From Carya illinoinensis (Eukaryota > Streptophyta > Magnoliopsida > Fagales > Juglandaceae), in contig NC_056764.1 in NCBI RefSeq assembly GCF_018687715.1, positions 7,764,501-7,828,500 of the forward strand: a stretch of DNA of 64,000 bases, given 5' to 3'. The translations under genes and the position numbers were made by a program. Positions 44,627-56,185 of this stretch are shown here, piece after piece. The notes beneath the pieces were generated by a model. The model had not been told where the DNA came from. It did no database searches and saw only the letters and a program-made list of their open reading frames with translations. The stretch's first letter is position 1. The number at the start of each line of letters is the position of its first letter.

Positions 44627-47020
44627 TCACATCTCAATATTTCCAACTCTCCAAGAATTATGGGCAAGCTGATTGGCTGCCTTATTACTCTCTCTATACA
44701 CATGAGTAAAGGAACAACTACCAAAACAACTACACAATCTCTGCAATTCAGTAAACAAGTTACCAAGAATGGAATCCATCATATTATTTTGCTGCAGACA
44801 TGTAACTAACAACAAGCAATCACTTTCTATTTCTATATGCGAAATACCCATAGTGGAACACAATTGCAGACCTCTAAAAACTGCCAATGGCTTAATTGCT
44901 TCTAGCTCTTCAACCTCTTATTCAAGTTTGGATGCCGCCATTACCACTTTTCCTGATGAGTCTCATAGTATAACTCCAACACCTGCCTTTTGTAGATTTG
45001 AAGACATAGCTCCATTAGTGTTTAGCTTAAGCACATTAGGAGGAGAAGGCTTCCAACTAAACTGATCTTTAAGCTAAACCTGGGATTTCACAAAAATACC
45101 TTTGAAATTATACATAAGACCCAATGAATGATTAGTTACATGGCTGGGACTCAATCTGATTTTTCCAAACTCCAACTTATTTCTCCTATACCAAAAGCCC
45201 CATGCAAGACAGAAACATAGAGCCAAATTATTGAATTCCTTTCCCTCAACAAATTGCATTACCAAATTAGTAATATTAACAAACATATGATTAGCCAAAG
45301 AAGGAAAGAACTGAATCCATAAGTCACAAATTTGACTGCAACTAAAAACTGCCTGTAAAATGTCCTCTACTAGTTGCAAGCAGAACCTACAAGTTGCTTC
45401 TGTAATCACATATTGTTTTATCAATTTATCCTTTGAAGTAGACTATCTTTACAAGCATGCCATGCAAACACTTTGATCTTGTTAGGGACTTGCATCCGCC
45501 ACAACACTTTCCATAATCTCTTATGTCTCCCCATTGAAGAAGACTCTGCTATATCAGAACCATTTTGAGACATAATGAACTTGTAACAGCTTTTCACTAA
45601 AAACTGGTCACTTCTTTCATGGCTCCACATCAATTTATCAACTGTGCCTTCTAGAAAAATCATGACTTTCATAATATATGCCACTATCATTGGATTGAAG
45701 AGTGTTCTAAGCTTTTGAAGATCCTCATCAATAACAGAAGCCACAACATCATCCCTATTCTGCAGTTGTAATCCGAGCTCTTGATCCAAGGTCTTATGTC
45801 TTGGAATCCATTGTTCATTCCATAAGTGTGTAGTCTTCCAATCTCCAATCCTCCATCTACATCCCTCCCTTAACCATTTCTTAGCCTCCCAAATACCCCT
45901 CCACGTGTATGATGGACAATTTCCCAGTCTAGACTCCAAAAAATTAGTCTTAGAAAAATATATAGCCTTGAGTAGTTAATGCAAAATAGAATTCGCATTT
46001 TGCACTAATCTCCAACCTTGTTTTGCAAGAAGAGCAAGGTTAAAAGTTCTAAGATTCTTGAAACCCATACCTCTTCTAGACTTCCCTTCACACATATTAC
46101 TCCAACTAATCCAATGAATCATTCTTTCCTCCTTCTTTTGCCCCCACCAAAACTTTGACATTAAACCCTCCAACTCTGAACAAAAACTAGTAGGCAGTAG
46201 GAAACAACTCATGGAATAAGTTGGGATGGATAATGCAATAGCTTTTAATAAAATCTCCTTGCCCCCTTGAGATAATAGTTTTTCCTTCCAACTTTTTAGC
46301 TTTTACCATACTCTTTGCTTGATAGATTGAAAGGCCCTAGACTTTGATCTACCAACTATAGGAGGTAACTCAAGATATTTCTCAAACTGTTGAATTTCAC
46401 CATTACCCCATAGCAACCGAATCTCTTCCCTTCCATCCATCCCCACATTACTACTAAAAACCATTGAAGTTTTCTCCTTGTTTATTTTCTGCCCTAACAC
46501 ACTCTCATAAATATCTAACACAGCTTGGACTCTCCTATTTTTCTTCATCTCAGCCTTACAAAAAATAACACTATCATCCACAAATAGCAAATGATTAATG
46601 TTGGGAGCACCCCTACAAATTTTAACCCTAGAAATTTCCTTCCTTATACCTGTTGCATTCAACAATGAGGTGAGCCCTTCAATACAAAGTAGAAAGAGAT
46701 AAGAGGACAAATGGTCCCTTTGTCTCAAGTCCCTACTAGAAATAATTGGCACTTTCGATTCTCCATTAATCAACACAGAAAAAGAGATTGTTTGAACACA
46801 TAGCATCACCAAAGAAATGAAACCAGCCTGAAACCCCATCACCTCCATCACCTTTTTGAGAAAACGCAACTATACTCTATCGTAAGCCTTACTCATATCC
46901 AACTTCAATGACATATACCCTTGTTTCCCCTTCTTTTTTTGCTCTAAAAAATGCACCAACTCTTAAGCTATAAGCACATTATATGTAATTAAACGTCCAG
47001 GAACAAAAACACTCTGATGC
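44627..47020 (-). pseudogene. LINE reverse transcriptase, zf-RVT and RNase H-like region
   Basis: Reading down the minus strand: VFVPGRLITYNVLIA near 46985; LKLDMSKAYDRVE near 46900, holding the first catalytic Asp; the core with GFQAGFISLVMLCVQTISFS; then the catalytic box HLLFVDDSVIFC near 46590. WRLGVQNANSILH-like and SKFWWGQKKEERMIHWISW segments follow (46212-45976), with a zf-RVT region (45939-45074, LWKVLWRMQVPNKIKVFAWHA). An RNase H-like tail ends at 44627 (HIEIESDCLLLVTCLQ, VYRESNKAANQLAH). Order and motifs are typical of plant L1-type LINEs. Several frame breaks separate the pieces. Confidence 0.88.
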
Positions 47021-47059
47021 TCCCCACTTCTTTCCCCTTTTGACAAAAGAGTTTTTTAC

Positions 47060-47365
47060 CTTTTTTTCTCTCAACGTGAGCACATAGGGTTTCTTCATGC
47101 ATGGCTGCTGCTGATGGCCTCCAGGCCAATTTGGTCACTGCTCCACGCCTCAGATCATTCGCAGATATGGTTTTGGAATCTCCTCAGCCCATTCCTGAGG
47201 TCGTGGTTCCCTTGAGATCCCATAAAACTGTTGACGGTAAGGTATGTGTGGTTTTTTCGAAGAACGAACTGGATAGATCGGCTATTCCTTTTCAGTTCTC
47301 TCTGGTTTTAAACTTTCTATGGCAAAGACCTTGCTTGGATTCCATCAGATCATTTATCATAGCTA
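47060..47365 (+). pseudogene. Inverted LINE ORF1 5' fragment
   Basis: Starting at ATG 47101: MAAADGLQANLVTAPRLRSF, then ADMVLESPQ and FSKNELDRSAIPFQFSLVL. This is the start of a DUF4283-type LINE ORF1. It reads against the surrounding LINE and belongs to a different-looking ORF1 from the one starting at 47914. Past about 47365 the text becomes minus-strand ORF1 again. Confidence 0.65.
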
Positions 47366-47914
47366 GATGGTTAAACCCCTTAACAAAGTTTTCAAAACAT
47401 CAAGGGAGACCTATACTCTCAGAAACTCCCCCTTATCCAAATCCACCTCTTCAATCTGCCCTATTTTCTTACTAATATGCCCCCCCTCCCCCATATTCAT
47501 TTTGAGCCCCCAAAGGGAGATCATGAATCTGTACCCAAAAAGTAGCTTCCTGGATCTTTATTTGATGCACCTACTTATTACCATCAACCTCCTGCAACAA
47601 CACTAAGTGCTTATCAAAAGACCAAGGGCCCTTTCTCAACACCCTTTCCTTATCATGCAAATCCTTAAATTCAGCAAGAAAGATATTTGCATTAAGATCA
47701 TGAAAGCGCACCCCTCGCACCTGATGCCATGCTCTCTATATTGTCAGCTTAAACGCTTCGCGATTGTAATGTTTTAAAAAAAAAGAGTTATAACCAAACC
47801 CCTTCCTTTACACAAAGAAATATCTTTCAACTCACTAGATTCCACAACCATTTCTGCCTCCTCTTGTTCAGTCAAAGATAAACATTTATAAAACCAATCT
47901 AAATCATTAGCCAT
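47366..47914 (-). pseudogene. LINE ORF1 (DUF4283-type) 5' part
   Basis: The start is MANDLDWFYKCLSLTEQEEA at 47914. Frame-broken segments follow that match the usual plant LINE ORF1 text: ANIFL-like near 47680, GPWSFDKH-like near 47620, and EFLRV/VSLDV near 47410. Such ORF1 proteins bind the element RNA. Confidence 0.7.
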
Positions 47915-47990
47915 GTTGCCTTCAACACTAGAGAAATACCGAGAATCGAATGAAAAAAGAAGCTGCACTAAGGCAAAGAAAAGACCTCTA

Positions 47991-49296
47991 CTCAGACCTT
48001 AATCTCAGTTTTTGCGAAAGTCTCACCAAATCACCGAACTTCTTACGAGTCCCAAATCTAGAGGAACTAATACTTGAAGGTTGCACAGGCTTGGTAGAGC
48101 TGCACGAGTCTATTGGATATCTTAAAGGACTTTTTTTGCTTAATTTGAATGGGTGCAAGAGCCTTATGAGTCTTCTGAAAAGCATTTCTAACTTAAAATC
48201 TCTTAAAATTGTTCACATGCGTCGCTGCTTCAATATACAGAACTTTGTAGGCAAAAATACTATTAACCTACCAAATATATCATGGAATCCCAGAAATTTC
48301 CTAAGGGCTTCCCTTCATGTTTTTCGATCTTTGGTAAAACTAGGTCTCCGTAACAGCAATTTATTGGAAGGTGACTTTCCCATTGATTTTGGGGCCTTAT
48401 CTTCCCTCAAAGATTTGGATTTATCTATCAACAATTTTCGTGAACTCCCTCATGGCATCTGTCACCTTCCCAAATTAGCCCGTTTAAATTTAGTTGAGTC
48501 TAGATGCATTTGCTCAATTTCAAATGTTCCTACAAATTTACAGATCTTACTTGCATTTAGCTGCGAATCATTGGAAAGAATCTCAATTTCGAAGTCACGA
48601 TTGGATGCACTTGTACTTACGGATTGCTACAAACTAGTTGACATTCAAGGCTTTGAGAATTTGGCATTTACAATAGTGGTTAGCCTGGAAGGGTGCCTGG
48701 AACAAGAAGAAGATATTGATTTTGTGAAGAGTCTCCTCGAGCCCAAGGTACTCTCTTTCTTTCTATGTCTCTCTTTATCACTCACTCTCATTTATTCTCT
48801 GATCTAATCTGAACATTTTTGCAAATGGCAAAAGTGGAAGTGGCCGTCGATGATAGAGAGGCGTCAGATATCCTTGTACGGTGATGAGATTCCAAATTGG
48901 TTCAGTCATAAGAGAAAAGGGTCATCCATATCCTTTTATATACCTTCATTTTCAGATCAAGATGGCTGGGTGATTGATGGATTATTATTTGGAGTTGTTT
49001 GTAGAAGTACATACAGTCTGCTTACATGGCATGGTGAAATAAGCGTGGTATTCCATAATAAAACAAAAGGCGACATACAAGTTATTGATCGAATATTCTA
49101 TCACACAATAAGGTCTATGGATGTTCTACTTTTGCTTCAAGTGGGAGTGGGTGGAGGTAGTAAAATCCCATATCGTCAAGAGATGACAAATGGGGAGGAA
49201 ATCGAGGTGTCTTTCGAGTTTGACTGTTCACAGGTGCTAGAGTACGTTGGAGTGAAGGAGTGTGGAGTTCATCTCCTGATCATTCAGCGTGGTAAT
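47991..49296 (+). pseudogene. Unit A: LRR and C-JID (post-LRR) region of a TIR-NLR
   Basis: LRRs run from LNLSFCESLTKSPNFLRVPN through LEELILEGCTGLVELHESIG, LNGCKSLMSLLKSISNLKSL and LKDLDLSINNFRELPHGI to about 48745. An intron begins at AAG|GTACTC (48749). The C-JID follows at 48850-49296 with ISLYGDEIPNWFSH, SISFYIPSF and VSFEFDCSQVLEYVGVKECG, the carboxy-terminal domain of TIR-NLRs that helps recognise effectors. The expected splice acceptor is changed: unit B has CGTAG at 52412-52416, while here the aligned text is GGCAA. Locally the frame is open, but exon 1 has a stop, TIR and NB-ARC are absent and a LINE interrupts it. Confidence 0.85.
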
Positions 49297-49300
49297 TAAT

Positions 49301-49889
49301 ATTGTGTACTGGCTAATTAATATTACCTAAGTATTGTGGCAAACTGTAAATAAATTTGTTCATTGAAATTGTTTTGTTGAGGAGGCCGGTTCAATGGTGT
49401 ACAGTGAAAAGAAAAAGAAAATGATGGAAGACAATATGATGTAGGACACTCCTGTTACGAAGCTTACAAGACACAGACCTCATAATCGGCGGATTGTCCG
49501 GGAATACGATGGGATCATTACACTTGCTTTTGTGTCCTATATGGAACGTAACACTGGTAGTACTCTTGCTCTTCCCCACTCTCTCGGGTAATTATATATG
49601 TCCTATAGTAGATAGAGAATGGATTGGACTTTATTTGGCCGGCTGTTACTCTATGACGGAAATTAGCTTTTAAGGCGATTACCGTCATCTAGGGGTCTTG
49701 CGAAGGTAGCTTCATTTAACTAACATTTTATTCAATTTTTAAAGATATTTAACTATTTTCTTCATAAAAAGGTGCGGGTATCCGCTCTTTTAATGAACTC
49801 CGCATGCATTTCACTATCAGGTACTTCTGCTCTTACATTTTTGCAAGATGAAAATCAAACATTTCAAGAAAAGATTATAAGGCTAGCCA
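49301..49889. repeat. Duplicated segment, copy 2 (homologous to 41990-42600)
   Basis: It carries the same ordered motifs as 41990-42245 and 42465-42600, without the MITE-like insert found in copy 1. It lies directly downstream of unit A's C-JID, so it marks the 3' boundary of an NLR unit. Confidence 0.7.
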
Positions 49890-50250
49890 AGAAGCTTATT
49901 GTTTAAAAAAATATTAAAAATTAGATTCAAACAATTTTTTTAACTTTGTAATATTTTTATTTAATATTCTCTCTTATTTTTCAAAATCCAATAAAATATT
50001 TTAACTCAAATTATTTTATTAGTATTTATAAAATTTAGAAATACTTCAAGTGCCAAAACGAGCTTTTAATATGTGCTTAAAAACATTTCAAAGGCCTTTT
50101 ACTATAGGTGAGAAGTGATATTGATACAAGTTTAGGACATATAAGTCTCTTATAAACCATTTTAAAAATGGTGAAACTTTTGTCAAATTGCTCTTGGTTT
50201 TTTATCAAAAAATTTGCACGAAACTTACATGTAAAAGAAATGAGTGTTGT
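49890..50250. repeat. Dispersed AT-rich repeat copy
   Basis: TTAGATTCAAACAATTTTTT, ATAAAATATTTTAACTC, CCTTTTACTATAGGTGAGAAG and TTACATGTAAAAGAAATGAG match 54230-54590 and 19600-19810. Confidence 0.6.
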
Positions 50251-50865
50251 GCGTGTTAACTTCGTGTTTCGTATACCCTTGGGTTGGGCTCTAGTGACTT
50301 GGATCTTTGGTCATTCACCTGCACACTTAGAGGAAGCACAGAGAGCTGGGAGCCTTGGTGGAGGTCAGGAAGTATCCGATGCTTAAGTTAGTATTACCTT
50401 AGTAATTCTTACGAGAGTGTAGAGGAAACAGTTAGAATTCTTCGTACCTAGGGATTGACTTTTATATTAGAGTTTTTTTTTTTTTTTGGGTGGGGGAGAG
50501 ATCGCCCATGATATTAGGTCTTGAGGTTCATTTTAATTTATTCTTTTGTTAATTTCTTCTTTGATCATGATATGAATCCACTGTCAAGTTTTTTACAACT
50601 ACGTATGTACGGACCCATCTATTGAAATCCCAAATTTGTAGTAATCATTAACAATAGTGTCAATGTTGAAAAATCAACTACGAACGACTACAGCTTCCAT
50701 ATTATTCTTAAAGATCAGATTAGAATATATAGAAAACTAAAACGCATTGAATTATTTTCTAATTTTTCTTGCCTTTTGACTTCATGTATTCTCTGCTGAG
50801 ATCATAGCTAGAATTAAAAGGCCGGCCCCTGCCCTCTTAAGTAAATATTATAGCTAGATACTTCA
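50251..50865. other. Spacer, nothing recognised
   Basis: Includes a T-run with GGTGGGGGAG near 50470-50500 and otherwise short frames only. Confidence 0.4.
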
Positions 50866-52800
50866 TAATTTGTATATAATCAGATCATCTAGAACGAGAG
50901 CAAGAGGATCTTTAATTTCCATCGTTCAACCACCAGAAAATTAGGAGTTGTACGTACTGAATTAAACAGTTAAGAATTGACCTATGTGGAAAAAAACTAA
51001 CAACTTACGAAGAACATATGCTTTGAAACGTCTCTTGAGAAAACAGGCATGCTGATCTACCCTTTTACGTGATCTTTTGAAAAAAAAAAGAATGATTAAA
51101 TACATTCCTAATCAAATATTTTTATTCTACTTAAGATTGGAAGTAGTGGAGGGTCTCAGCCTAAATCTGCCCATAAATGATCAAGACCAAGTCATATATT
51201 TGAAATCGGAAGCATTTGCAAACATGAACAATTTGAGATTGCTTCAAATCAAGGGTGTAAAAAATTTAAAACTAGAAGGATGCACTAAGCATCTTTCCAA
51301 AGAGCTAAGATATCTTCTGCCAACACTAAGATATCTTCCGCCATCAATGGATTTGCTGGCATAGCTATCTCTGAGATTTCCTCTGCCAAGACTTCATCTT
51401 AGCAATCTTGTTGTGCTTGACATGCAGTATAGCAAAATCAAACAAGCCTGAAGTTGGAGAATAATGTATTCAAAATCTTACCATGCCTAGCTTTTTATGT
51501 CTTTTATTCGATAGTACTTGATGTTAAACGTAGAACTCATGAGATTTTTAACTCATTTTCCGAATCTTGTTTTGGTGGATACTCAACAAGTTGAAAGTTC
51601 TTAATCTCAGTTTTTGAGAAAATCTCACTGGTACCTAATCACCGAACTTCTTACAAGTCCCAAATCTAGAGGAACTAATACTTGAAGGTTGCACAAGCTT
51701 GGTAGAGCTGCATGAGTCTATTGGATATATGAAAGGACTTGTTTTGCCTAATGAGTCTTCCGAAAAGCATTTCTAACTTAAAATCTCTCAAAAAATTTCA
51801 CATGGGTCACTGCTTCTATATGCAAAACTTCACCGACAGAACTACTATTAACCTACCAAATAGATCATGGATTCCCAGAAATTTCCTAAGGGTGTCCCTT
51901 CATGTTTTTGGGTGTTTGGCAAAACTAGGTCTCCGTAACATCAATTTATTGGAAGGTGACTTCCCCATTGATTTTGGGGGCTTATCTTCACTCCAAGATT
52001 TAAATTTATCTGTCAACAACTTTCGTGATCTCCCTCATGGCATCTATCACCTTCCTAAATTAACCTGTTTAAATTTAGCTGAGTCTGGATCCATTCACTC
52101 AATTTCAACTCTCCCTACAAATTTACAGATCGTATTTGCATTTAGCTGTGAATCACTGGAAAGTATCTCAATTTCAGAGTCACGATTGGATGCACTTGTA
52201 CCTAGGGACTGCCACAAGCTAGTTGACATCCAAGGCTTTGAGAATTTGGCATTTACAATAGCGGTTAGCCTGGAAGGTTGCCTGGAACAAGAAGATATTG
52301 ATTTTTGTGAAGAGTCTTCTCGAGCTCCAGGTACTTTTTCTTTCTTTCTGGGTCTCTCTTTATCACTCACTCTCTTTTATTCTCTGATCTGATCTGAACA
52401 TTTCTGCAAATCGTAGAAGTGGAAGTGGTCGTCTATGATTGAGAGGCATCAGATATCCTTGTATGGTGACGAGATTCCAAATTGGTTCAGCCATAAGAAA
52501 AAAGGGTCTTCCATATCCTTTTCTATGCCTTCACTTTTAGATCAAGACGGAGTGATTAATGGATTAGTATTTGGAGTTTCTCGTAGAAATAAGAACAAAG
52601 TCCGTGCATGGCATGGTGCAATGAGCGTGGTATTCCATAATAAAACAAGAGGCCACAAATAAGTTATTGATCGAATATTCTATTACACGATAGGGTCTTT
52701 GGATTATTTACTTTTGCTTTAGGTGGGAGTGGGTGGAGGTAGTAAAATCCGGCCATATGATCAGGAGATGATAAATGGGGAGGAACGTCACTAGAGATAG
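50866..52800 (+). pseudogene. Unit B: truncated TIR-NLR paralogue (LRR and C-JID only)
   Basis: 50866-51060 is the shared upstream segment. The LRR region starts directly at about 51135 (LEVVEGLSLNLPINDQDQVI), with no first exon, TIR or NB-ARC. It breaks at a stop near 51362 and resumes with LRRs at 51739-52310 (LQDLNLSVNNFRDLPHGI). An intron follows CAG|GTACTT (donor near 52331) to an acceptor at 52416. The C-JID then reads ISLYGDEIPNWFSHKKKGSS. A TAA near 52661 and a TAG near 52721 interrupt it, and sequence homology ends near 52800, before the C-JID end. It is closer in LRR text to unit A than chance allows and shares A's missing TIR/NB-ARC block, so both likely descend from one truncated copy. 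Confidence 0.85.
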
Positions 52801-53429
52801 ATCGAGCTACATTATTTACAATCTTGACTTGATGTAACACATCAATTTTTGTAGAGCTTATAATTATATTAGTTTGTAACAAAATTCAAACTAACAATTT
52901 ATTTTTAATTATGATCCCACTTATCGTATTCATAAAAATAAAATAAACATGAGTACTGAATACAATCCCATAATATCCCGCAATACTAAGAACCGATCAA
53001 TTAGGACCAAAAGGCCATGTTTTGGTTAGTAAAAAAATTATTATCTAAATATACTCTTGTTTCATTATAATGGGGCGATATTGTCAAGCAATCTATTTTT
53101 ATTTCAGAGATGATCCAAAAAAAATGGAGAGTGCAATATTTAGAAAATAAAATGAAATTAACTAGCCTAATTAGGATAGTGATGTAGTATATAACATTGG
53201 TTATAAGATTGATATGAAAAGGTTAAACATAAAATGTAATATGGTGCATCAAATGATCATCTTCTATCATTAAAAGAAAGAAGACAATTATTTGGGGACG
53301 TAAATTCTAAAAAGATTCTCTCATGTTCTTGTCCAAACTTAAAAGTCTCAATTGGGAGAAACACAATTAGTGAGTCATATAACACTTATTATCATCCGTA
53401 TAAATATTCCAAACAACATTAAACGAACA
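52801..53429. other. Spacer, nothing recognised
   Basis: AT-rich sequence downstream of unit B. It precedes the leader of the signal-peptide exon, whose promoter may lie here. No clear TATA box was selected. Confidence 0.4.
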
Positions 53430-53453
53430 ATGAACATTAAATCTGAGCAATGA
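53430..53453 (+). promoter_or_regulatory. Upstream ORF overlapping the start of the signal-peptide exon
   Basis: ATG 53430 opens a seven-codon frame (MNIKSEQ). Its TGA at 53451-53453 overlaps the next ATG (53450-53452) as ATGA. Such an overlap could allow reinitiation or dampen translation if the exon is expressed. Confidence 0.35.
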
Positions 53454-53525
53454 ACAAAATTTTCTTCCGTCTCTTGTTAGCTTTCGTGATAACTTTTTCT
53501 GCTCAAAACTCCATTCCAATTTCAG
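53450..53525 (+). CDS. Orphan first exon encoding a signal peptide
   Basis: ATG 53450 gives MNKIFFRLLLAFVITFSAQN and then SIPIS plus one base of a split codon, ending TTTCAG before GTATAT. There is a basic n-region, a 12-residue hydrophobic core and a polar c-region with possible cleavage after FSA, as in small secreted proteins with a first intron after the signal peptide. The next 450 bp show no cysteine-rich or other second exon. The first acceptor-like CCTTAG at 53556 is followed by an early stop. I cannot name the family. It is probably a gene fragment. Confidence 0.4.
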
Positions 53526-53989
53526 GTATATACATATATGTGTTTCTGTTTCCTTAGGTTTATGAACTCCTTAATTAATCTTTCATATTAACTTACACGA
53601 TCGAAAGAAACATCATGTATTTATACATGCTTGCATACTGGAAATTAAATGCTTGTAAGATGAAGTTCTCGTTCTCAATCTCACCCACCACTCTTTTTTA
53701 TGTGGAAAGGAAAATATATATGATATTAATGTTTGGTGTAATTATTAACTAACAAGGATTATTGAGCTCAAACCCACGTACAGTATTGCACCCTCATCAG
53801 TATCTGAGTTTTGAAAGGAAGTTTCGGTATTCTTATGTCCATCGTTTAGCCAGTTTACAAATATATATGGCGGGCTAGAACTAGAAGAACTGATCAAAAG
53901 CCAAGCGAGCCAGCACCGATCGAGCTAAGATCAGATGGTCTTCCTTTGCGTTTGAAACAAATTAAACTATGGCCCCTTGTGGTCATGTT
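53526..53989. other. Spacer, nothing recognised
   Basis: Short frames only. No continuation of the signal-peptide exon was found. Confidence 0.4.
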
Positions 53990-54600
53990 AACGGTTAGAT
54001 AAGTTCTCTTGAAGTTCCTAGTTAACCGACTTAAAAGGACATGATTTGGACAAAAAGATAGAGATATAAAATTCTAAAAAAATTTCATTATTTTTTTTTT
54101 CAAATATCATTGAAATACAAAATACTTTTCAATTTCAGATTTTCAAATTTTCAAAATTTTCATTTAATCATCATCCAAGCATAAAAATCAATACAACTTT
54201 TAAAAAAATCAATACAATATTTTCAAGTTTTAAAATAAAAATAATATTAAAAAAATTAAATTCAAACAATTTTTAATTTTATAATATTTTTATTCAATAT
54301 TTTCTCTCTCTTTTTCAAAAATTCAATAACATACTTTAATCCAAATTATTTCATTACTATTTATAGAATTTTGAAATATTTCAAGTATTAAACGAGCTTT
54401 TAGTATGTGCCTAAAAACATTACAAAGGCCTTTTACCATATGGGTGAGAAGCAACATATTCGATACAACTTTAGGACATATAATCTCTAATAAATCATTT
54501 TAAAAAAAAGGTGAAATTTTTCTTGAATTGTTGATCTTGTTTTTTGTTAAAAAAAAAATTACACGAAACTTACATGTAGAAGAAATGAGTGTTCTGCATA
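53990..54600. repeat. Dispersed AT-rich repeat, uninterrupted copy
   Basis: It begins GGTTAGATAAGTTCTC and runs collinear with 7555-7702 and then 19523-19810, with no Copia between them. This provides the pre-insertion structure of the Copia target. It also matches 49890-50250. Confidence 0.65.
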
Positions 54601-54989
54601 TAAAAGTTTAATTGTGTTTTTACATGAATCATGTCTTGATTAAGTATGGTTGTAAGTTTATCAATTTTGTAATTAATGTTTTTAAATATTATAATGCATT
54701 TTGTGATTGGGACCGGGCAAAGGCATTGAAAACGCTTCTCTGCATTGGCCTCTGCGGAATTCCATGTCTCGAAAAAAATAAAAACAAAAAATTTCGCAAA
54801 TATTGCTTTGAAACGTCTTCAAAATTGGTGGCCGAAATGAGCAATATTATATATCTGATCAAGGTTATTGTGAGATGAGAAAAAAAGGCGTACCTGCATT
54901 TTTGCCGCTCTCTATAAACGCACATCAAAATAGATACGATTATATATGCGTCTATTATTTTAATTTTGTTTTCATGATTTTAATCGAGT
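54601..54989. other. Spacer with an 88-codon unrecognised frame
   Basis: The frame 54612-54878 (plus) begins MCFYMNHVLIKYGC. No domain was recognised, and it is probably a chance frame. Confidence 0.3.
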
Positions 54990-55640
54990 TTATATATATA
55001 TATATATGCATGGTTTCTTTGATAATTTTTTTTTTTTATGTGATTCCATTAATTTTCCACTTATAATTGGATTTTATAGATTATTTATCTTTGATATTAA
55101 TGTTCCAAACCAATCGAGCGCGATCAATAAAGTAAGTGTTTCAACGTTTAGTTTCCTAGGACGTTGGATATCCTGATCTCATCCTTTGAAAATTGGGAGT
55201 TAGTTATCTCTATTTTTATAGATTGTTATATTTTCAGACAAATCGAGATTAATAATTCTATTTTTACAGAGTCTCATATCTTATAAGATTTTATAATTGA
55301 AGAGTTTATAGAAATTAAGACAATATCCGTCATAAAGAAATTTTTATATAAAAAAACTCTACACAAATTAGTAATTTGATTTATAATTTGAGTTTTCGTT
55401 TATATTTATAGTCACATCTATAATTTTAATTTTATTAAATGAAATAAAATCTATTTCTCATTTTAAAAACGGGGTTTTCTAGAACGTTGGAAAAGAAAAA
55501 CAAAGTTGGTAACTGGTGTGACTCCAGTTTTGCGTGCCAGCCAAGGCATGCATGCAGTACTTTAGACTTTGAACGATCTTGAGCAGTCGTAAATTTTACG
55601 CTGATGAGAATTATAATTTGAACGCGTCTTGAGGTTCATT
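54990..55640. repeat. Duplicated flank, copy 2 (homologous to 39230-39640 and 41451-41500)
   Basis: Same ordered blocks as copy 1. The segment around 55585-55600 is continuous where copy 1 carries the 1.8 kb solo LTR, so it serves as the empty-site reference. Confidence 0.7.
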
Positions 55641-56185
55641 TTATTCTTTGATCGTGCCAAGTCAAGTACTGCCAAGTCAACTACGTACTTACCCATCCAT
55701 TGAATTATTATTTTCTTGCTTTTCGACTTCATGTATTCTCTGAGATCTTGGGTAGAATTAAAAGACCGGCCCCTGGCCTCAAGTAAATATTATAGCTAGA
55801 TACTTCTTAATTTCATGTATATAATCAAATCATCTAGAACGAGGGAAAGAGGATCGTTAATATCTATCGTTGAACGACCGGAAAATTAGGAGTTGTATGA
55901 ATTAAATGGTTAAGAATTGACCTCCGTGGATAAAAAAAATACAACTTAGAAGACTATATGCTTTGAAACGCCTCTTAAGAAAATTAACAGGAGTGTTGTT
56001 CTACCCACTTCCCCCTCACCCCGCACACACACACATACATATGTATGTATATATTGGTTCAAACTCAAAACTGAGCCTTCATTCGATCTACATATTTTCT
56101 CTTTGATTACCAAAATTACTACAATTTCTGGCCCTTGCTAATCCCAACATCTCTCCCTTTCTATCATTGATCTAACTTCCCAACC
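55641..56185. repeat. NLR upstream duplicate, copy C
   Basis: It matches 43396-43823 and, for 55790-56000, also 50850-51060. It is the putative promoter of unit C. Pyrimidine-rich leader text (CATATTTTCTCTTTGATTACC) precedes the ATG at 56186. Confidence 0.65.

Larger units (their letters stand above)
44525..47990 (-). mobile_element. Composite LINE (non-LTR retrotransposon) inserted in NLR unit A
   Basis: On the minus strand the 5' end is near 47990, with ORF1 start MANDLDWFYKCLSLTEQEE at 47914. The pol part runs from about 47020 to 44627, and the 3' end is an A-tail (seen as T10 at 44526-44535). Between them, about 47060-47365 is a piece of LINE ORF1 in the opposite orientation. The middle of the element (rest of ORF1, endonuclease) is missing. 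It splits the LRR region of unit A. Many stops and shifts show it is dead. A clear target duplication was not found. Confidence 0.85.

Noticed and set aside
47774..47968. Minus-strand frame as part of the NLR
   Set aside because: The text MANDLDWFYKCLSLTEQEE is a LINE ORF1 start, not NB-ARC or LRR sequence.
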